A stretch of DNA of 64,000 nucleotides from KK5 sp034043675. GTDB lineage: Bacteria > Pseudomonadota > Gammaproteobacteria > Burkholderiales > Burkholderiaceae_C. The notes below the pieces were generated by a model. It was not told the DNA's origin and did not search any database. It saw nothing but the letters and a program-made list of their open reading frames with translations. The stretch is taken from assembly GCF_034043675.1 (NCBI RefSeq), contig NZ_JAXCLA010000009.1, positions 310,001-374,000 on the forward strand. The letters are read 5' to 3'. Below are positions 60,170 to 64,000 of the stretch, one piece after another. The position numbers were made by a program, and so were the translations under genes. Numbering within the stretch: the first letter of the stretch is position 1; every line of letters starts with the position of its first letter.

Positions 60170-60949
60170 ATGGACCTCGGATTGCTCGGGCGCCGGGCGC
60201 TCGTATGCGCGTCCTCGCGCGGGCTGGGACTGGCCTGTGCCTCGGCCCTGGCGCGCGAAGGTTGCGAGGTCATCCTCAATGGCCGCGATGCGGGCCGGCT
60301 CAAGGCTGCTGCCGACGAGATCGAGCGCCTGCATGGCCGGCGCCCGACGCTGGCCGTGGCCGACCTGAACGCCGCTTCGGGCCGCGCAGCGCTGCTGGAG
60401 ATCGCCGCCGGCCCGGACATCCTGGTGAACAACAACGCCGGCCCGCCGCCGGGCAAGCTCGGCGACTGGGACCACGCGACGTGGCTGGGGGCGCTGGAAG
60501 CCAATATGCTGGCGCCGATCGAACTGATCACGGCGGTGGTGGGCGGCATGCGCGAGCGCCGCTTCGGGCGCATCGTCAACATCACCTCGGCCGTGGTGAA
60601 GTCACCGCGCCTTGGCCTGAGCCTGTCGACTACCGCCCGCACCGCGCTCACCGCCTTCTGCAAGGGCCTGCAGCGCGAGGTCGTGGCTGACAACGTCACT
60701 ATCAACAATCTGCTGCCGCAGCACATCGACACGGGCCGTCAGCAGGAGATGGCTCAGCGCATGATGCGCGACCGCGGCATCAGCGTCGAGGAGGCGCGCG
60801 CCCAGCAAGCCCGCATGGTCAGGGCGGGCCGGCTGGGTCGCCCCGAGGAGCTGGCCGATGCCTGCGCTTTCCTCTGCTCGGCTCAGGCCTCGTTCATCTC
60901 CGGCCAGAACCTGCAGGTCGACGGCGGCTCTTACGACGGCCTCATCTGA
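60170..60949 (+). CDS. SDR with degenerate catalytic motif
   Basis: A 259-residue SDR, start 13 bp after the TetR stop. The nucleotide loop is CASSRGLGLACA and NNNAGPPPG stands at the NNAG site. The usual Y-x-x-x-K reads S-T-T-A-R (context SLSTTARTALTAF), so Tyr and Lys are both replaced, as in a known subgroup of SDRs with S-x-x-x-R. ISGQNLQVDGG is the normal end. It may work with other catalysis, or have a binding role. It overlaps the end of the convergent VOC gene by 19 bp. Confidence 0.84.
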   Translation: MDLGLLGRRALVCASSRGLGLACASALAREGCEVILNGRDAGRLKAAADEIERLHGRRPTLAVADLNAASGRAALLEIAAGPDILVNNNAGPPPGKLGDWDHATWLGALEANMLAPIELITAVVGGMRERRFGRIVNITSAVVKSPRLGLSLSTTARTALTAFCKGLQREVVADNVTINNLLPQHIDTGRQQEMAQRMMRDRGISVEEARAQQARMVRAGRLGRPEELADACAFLCSAQASFISGQNLQVDGGSYDGLI

Positions 60950-61365
60950 CCCGATTCGGCTGAAACGCGCAGCGCGGCCGGGATGACCTGCGCCGCGTCG
61001 AAGTCGATCTCCACCTCCGCGCCATTGGGGTCAAGGAAGAATACCTGCCAAGTGCTATGCGGCCGCGGCAGGCGCACCAGCCGGTAGGCGATGCCGGCCT
61101 CCTGCAACAGTTCCAGCGTGGACACAGCATCGCCTCCCATGAAGGCCATGTGGTCCAGTGCGCCGCGCCGCGGCGTCGGCATCTGCCGCACTTCGATCAC
61201 GTGCAGCACGGGATGCCCGCCCACATAGAGCCACAGGCCGCCGATGCCGAAATCCGGCCGCGGCCCCACTGTCAGCCCCAGTCTTTCATAGAACACACGC
61301 GTCTCCTCCAGCCGGTCGGTAACGACGGTGAAGTGGTCCATCCGTTGTATCGCACCCATCTGCAT
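60931..61365 (-). CDS. VOC-family protein, single domain
   Basis: A 144-residue glyoxalase-fold protein with MDHFTVVTDRLEETRVFYERLGLTVGPRP, His in MDHF and DHMAFMG, and Glu in the end segment PNGAEVEIDF, giving the usual metal triad His-His-Glu. Such single-domain proteins include epimerases, isomerases and small extradiol-like enzymes. It is divergent from the amidohydrolase at 61524 over a spacer with the shared motif. The function is unspecified. Confidence 0.82.
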   Translation of the reverse strand: MQMGAIQRMDHFTVVTDRLEETRVFYERLGLTVGPRPDFGIGGLWLYVGGHPVLHVIEVRQMPTPRRGALDHMAFMGGDAVSTLELLQEAGIAYRLVRLPRPHSTWQVFFLDPNGAEVEIDFDAAQVIPAALRVSAESGQMRPS

Positions 61366-61396
61366 GCTCCCGCTTGCCTACTGGAAATTCATTAGT

Positions 61397-61431
61397 TGAA
61401 CACATTTGCTTAATATGCCTAATATTGGCAT
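61397..61431 (+). promoter_or_regulatory. Shared motif TGAACANAWT site 5 and a palindrome
   Basis: TGAACACATT (61397-61406) is followed by the inverted repeat ATGCC-N7-GGCAT (61415-61431). Both lie in the AT-rich divergent spacer of the VOC and amidohydrolase genes. The first ten bases are identical to site 4. Confidence 0.55.
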
Positions 61432-61523
61432 GATGCACGACATCCCACCGCGACCCTGCGGGCCACGCGGGCTGGCGACCCGGACAAATTCCTGACGAAC
61501 ATTCATTCATCGAGGTTCACCCC

Positions 61524-62606
61524 ATGCTGATCGATCTGCACGCTCATGCCCCGCATCCCGACTACTACAACCAGCATCCGCACTGGGGCCCGTTCTTCGA
61601 GCAGCACCAGGACGGCGACATCAAGCTGCGTGTCGGCGACTGGATTCTTGGCCTCGGCTCGCCGGAGCGCAAAGCGGCCGTCCGCTCAGGCAACGGCCCC
61701 AAGCTGGAGACCTACCTCGCCCGCTGGGCCGATCCCAAGACCCGCCTGGCCGGCATGGACGCCGCGGGCCAAAACGCGCAGGTCGTGTCGGTGCCTTCGC
61801 ACTGCTACATGTACTGGGCCGAGCCGGAGTTCTCGGTGCCCTTCGCCAGCAAGGTCAACGACACGCTGGCCAACTACTGCGGCCAGGCGCCGGACCGCCT
61901 GATGGCCTGGGCCCATGCGCCGCTGAACGTGCCCGAGGAGGCCGCCAAGGAAATCCGCCGCGCCTGCACGCACCTCGGCGCGAAGGGCCTGGTGGCCGGC
62001 GGCGCCAACTTCGGCGGACTGGAATTCGACTCCCCGGAGATGGATCCGGTCTGGCGTGCGCTGTGTGACCTGGACCTGCCGATGTTCGTGCATGGATATA
62101 ACCAGTCGGTGACTTGGGGCAAGAAGGCCAACGACGACCGCTACGAGACCACGGCCATCGTCGGCATGAACTACGACGAGACCCGCTGCTTCTGGTACAT
62201 GGTCAACGGCGGCGTGTTCGACCGCTTCCCCGACCTCAAGGTTTACATCACCCACGGCGGCGGCTATGTGCCCTACCAGCTCGGCCGCATGGCGCAGTGC
62301 AATCCGAACCTCGACGTCTCCTACAACAAGAAGCCGGTCGCCGAGTACCTGAAGAACTTCTACTTCGACGTCGAGCTGCATGAGCTGCCGATGCGCCAAG
62401 CGCTGATCGACATTCTCGGCGCCGATCGCGTCCTGTACGGCAGCAATTTCGGCGGCAGCGATGCCGTGCGCCATGACCTGACTGACGGCCTGCGCCTGTC
62501 CGACGAGGATTTGCAGAAGATCCGCTGGAAGAACGCCTGCGAGCTGCTGCACCTCGACCCGGCCAAGCTGGGCAGCCCGGCGCCCAAGCAGGTGGCCGCA
62601 GTATGA
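61524..62606 (+). CDS. ACMSD-family amidohydrolase, paralogue of the gene at 49762
   Basis: A 360-residue TIM-barrel enzyme: MLIDLHAHAPHPDYY (His-x-His), LPMFVHGYNQSVTWG, VYITHGGGYVPYQLGRM, and GSNFGGSD, where Asn again replaces the expected metal-site Asp. It resembles the paralogue through GANFGGLEFDSP versus GANFNGLEAHSE and similar blocks. CATCGAGGTTCACCCC precedes the ATG. The stop overlaps the FAH start in ATGA. It likely acts as a C-C lyase or decarboxylase on a ring-cleavage intermediate. Confidence 0.88.
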   Translation: MLIDLHAHAPHPDYYNQHPHWGPFFEQHQDGDIKLRVGDWILGLGSPERKAAVRSGNGPKLETYLARWADPKTRLAGMDAAGQNAQVVSVPSHCYMYWAEPEFSVPFASKVNDTLANYCGQAPDRLMAWAHAPLNVPEEAAKEIRRACTHLGAKGLVAGGANFGGLEFDSPEMDPVWRALCDLDLPMFVHGYNQSVTWGKKANDDRYETTAIVGMNYDETRCFWYMVNGGVFDRFPDLKVYITHGGGYVPYQLGRMAQCNPNLDVSYNKKPVAEYLKNFYFDVELHELPMRQALIDILGADRVLYGSNFGGSDAVRHDLTDGLRLSDEDLQKIRWKNACELLHLDPAKLGSPAPKQVAAV

Positions 62607-63454
62607 AGATCGCGCGCTGCACCACCGGAGGGCCGGCCTTCTGGGGCCTGGTCGATGTCCCGGCGCAGACGGTCACCCCGATCAAGGGCGCATTTGCCGG
62701 CTGGGCGCCGCGGCTGACCCGCGGCGAGGCCGGCGCGATCGAGACCACCGGCGGCCCGCTGTCGCTGGCGGCGGTGCGACTGCTGCCGCCGATCGAGAAG
62801 GGCAACCGCGTTGTTGTCGCCGGCGCCAACTACGCCAAGCACCTGGCCACCGACTTCGGCCTGGTCAAGCCGCACGGCCAGCCGATCGCCTTCCTGAAAG
62901 CCTTCGGCGCGCTGATCGGCGCGCGCGACGAGATGCGCTATCCGCCGCTCACCGATGAGCTGGACCACGAGGTGGAACTGGTGGCCGTGATCGGTGCCCA
63001 GAGCGTTGACCGTGACGATCCGCTGTCCAGCGTGCTCGGTTACACGGTCGGCAACGACGTCAGCGCGCGCGACCTGCAGCGCAGCGGTCCCCCCGGCGTC
63101 GGCATGGACCTGTTCGCTGCCAAGAGCCAGGATCGCTCGACCGGCCTGGGCCCCTGGATCGTCACCCGTGACGAGTTCCCGGAGGGTTCGCCCAAGCGCC
63201 GGCTGACGCTCAAGGTCAACGGCGAGACGCGCCAGGACGGCAACACCACCGAGATGACCTGGGACGTGGGCTTCCTCGTGCGCTTCGTCGACGAACGCTC
63301 CACCTTCGAATGCGGGGACGTAATGTTCACCGGCTCGCCGGCCGGCACCGCCCAAGGCTCAGGCCTGTTCCTGAAGCCGGGCGATGTCGTGGAGGCCGAG
63401 GTCGAAGGCATCGGCATCCTCAGGAACACCGTGGGCCCGAAGCTGGCTCGCTAA
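62603..63454 (+). CDS. Fumarylacetoacetate hydrolase-family enzyme, second copy
   Basis: A 283-residue FAH-type enzyme, coupled by a 4-bp overlap (ATGA) to the amidohydrolase. LDHEVELVAVIG, GYTVGNDVSARDLQR and STGLGPWIVTRDEFPEG are the metal and substrate motifs, and FTGSPAGTAQGSG the C-terminal loop. It is nearer to the 2-hydroxyhepta-2,4-diene-dioate isomerase/acylpyruvase-type proteins than the copy at 51585. It would act after the amidohydrolase on a keto or enol acid. Confidence 0.88.
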   Translation: MKIARCTTGGPAFWGLVDVPAQTVTPIKGAFAGWAPRLTRGEAGAIETTGGPLSLAAVRLLPPIEKGNRVVVAGANYAKHLATDFGLVKPHGQPIAFLKAFGALIGARDEMRYPPLTDELDHEVELVAVIGAQSVDRDDPLSSVLGYTVGNDVSARDLQRSGPPGVGMDLFAAKSQDRSTGLGPWIVTRDEFPEGSPKRRLTLKVNGETRQDGNTTEMTWDVGFLVRFVDERSTFECGDVMFTGSPAGTAQGSGLFLKPGDVVEAEVEGIGILRNTVGPKLAR

Positions 63455-63476
63455 AACAACGACAAAGGCCACGACC

Positions 63477-64000
63477 ATGGCAGACCTAACAGACAAGATC
63501 ATCGTCGTCGGCGCCGGGCTGATGGGCACCGGCATCGCCCACGCCTTCGCCAGCTCTGGATTCCCGACCGTGCTGGTCGACACCAACGGCGAGGCACTCA
63601 ACAAGTCCCGCCAGCAGATCGAGAAGATCCTGGACGACGGCGTCAAGCTCGGCAAGGTGCAGCCCGAGGCGGCCGCAGCGGCCAAGGCGCGGCTGACGAT
63701 CTCCACCGATCTGGTATCGGCGGCCGGCGGCGCCGTGCTGCTCTTGGAGACCGTCTCCGAGAGGCTGGACATCAAGAAGGCCGTGATCACCGCCGCCGCG
63801 CCCGTGCTGGCCGCCAACGCCGTCATCGCCACCAACACCTCGGCGCTGAGCGTCACCGAGATCGCTACCGCGGTGGCGGCCCCGGAGCGAGTCGTGGGCA
63901 TGCACTTCTTCAACCCGGTTCACAAGATGAAGCTGGTGGAACTGGTGCGTGGCCTGGCCACCGACGACGAGACTGTCGCCCGGACCCGCGACTGGTCGGA
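63477..64000 (+). CDS. 3-hydroxyacyl-CoA dehydrogenase, N-terminal part (cut by window edge)
   Basis: The first 174 residues are inside the window. IIVVGAGLMGTGIAHAFASSGFPTVLVD is the NAD loop with the acidic end of beta 2, followed by NTSALSVTEIA and GMHFFNPVHKMKLVELVRG, with the catalytic His in the HFFNPV segment. It oxidises 3-hydroxyacyl-CoA, following the hydratase step of beta-oxidation-like shortening. It is 22 bp behind the FAH gene and probably in its operon. The C-terminal part is outside. Confidence 0.9.
   Translation, partial: MADLTDKIIVVGAGLMGTGIAHAFASSGFPTVLVDTNGEALNKSRQQIEKILDDGVKLGKVQPEAAAAAKARLTISTDLVSAAGGAVLLLETVSERLDIKKAVITAAAPVLAANAVIATNTSALSVTEIATAVAAPERVVGMHFFNPVHKMKLVELVRGLATDDETVARTRDWS

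Overview
The window is high-GC DNA from a Gram-negative bacterium, most likely a betaproteobacterium of the order Burkholderiales. The pointers are a Burkholderia-type porin, a TonB receptor, the pteridine reductase/FolB pair, a relic of a betaproteobacterial-style scpA, and the dense catabolic gene content. No rRNA, tRNA, CRISPR array or intact insertion sequence was seen.

Layout. (1) 1-3.7 kb: the tail of a Rieske oxygenase alpha subunit, its phthalate-dioxygenase-type reductase, a porin and an MFS uptake permease; this is one aromatic-acid oxygenase/uptake unit. (2) 3.7-24 kb: an accessory, partly decayed stretch. It holds an FRG-domain protein, broken genes (DUF4336, LysR, truncated DUF72, scpA and EamA relics), two self-contained TetR circuits with visible operators, a LysR gene beside a serine hydrolase/NmrA/aldo-keto reductase row, an 8-bp tandem array, and an AT-richer two-gene module of unknown function (20.4-22.6 kb). 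(3) 23.4-24.6 kb: pteridine reductase and dihydroneopterin aldolase. (4) 24.9-63.5 kb: a large catabolic locus made of several operons. It encodes a TonB receptor plus MFS carrier, a second-type panC, many SDRs, a molybdopterin oxidoreductase between two NTF2-like proteins, the DUF1302/DUF1329/YCF48/RND cassette, a VOC protein, an enoyl-CoA hydratase, a quinone-oxidoreductase-like MDR, a ferredoxin reductase, a thiolase-like protein with a DUF35 partner, two ACMSD-family amidohydrolases, two FAH-family enzymes, a two-subunit Rieske dioxygenase, an acyl-CoA ligase, a TetR regulator and a 3-hydroxyacyl-CoA dehydrogenase cut by the right edge.

How it may work together (inference): a hydrophobic aromatic, terpenoid or steroid-like substrate enters through the TonB receptor and the outer-membrane/RND cassette. 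It is oxygenated by the Rieske enzyme and dehydrogenated by SDRs, then cleaved by the FAH, amidohydrolase and VOC enzymes. The fragments are activated by the CoA ligase and shortened by hydratase, dehydrogenase and a thiolase/DUF35 retro-aldol step. The substrate cannot be named from sequence alone.

The most interesting signals are: a 10-bp motif, TGAACA-N-A-W-T, found in five intergenic regions of the catabolic locus; four GTAAACG/CGTTTAC operators bracketing a TetR island; the unknown 551-aa/182-aa module; two amidohydrolases that both carry Asn where the family usually has a metal-site Asp; a thiolase homologue without an evident nucleophilic Cys next to DUF35; and a TetR regulator with a histone-H1-like tail.
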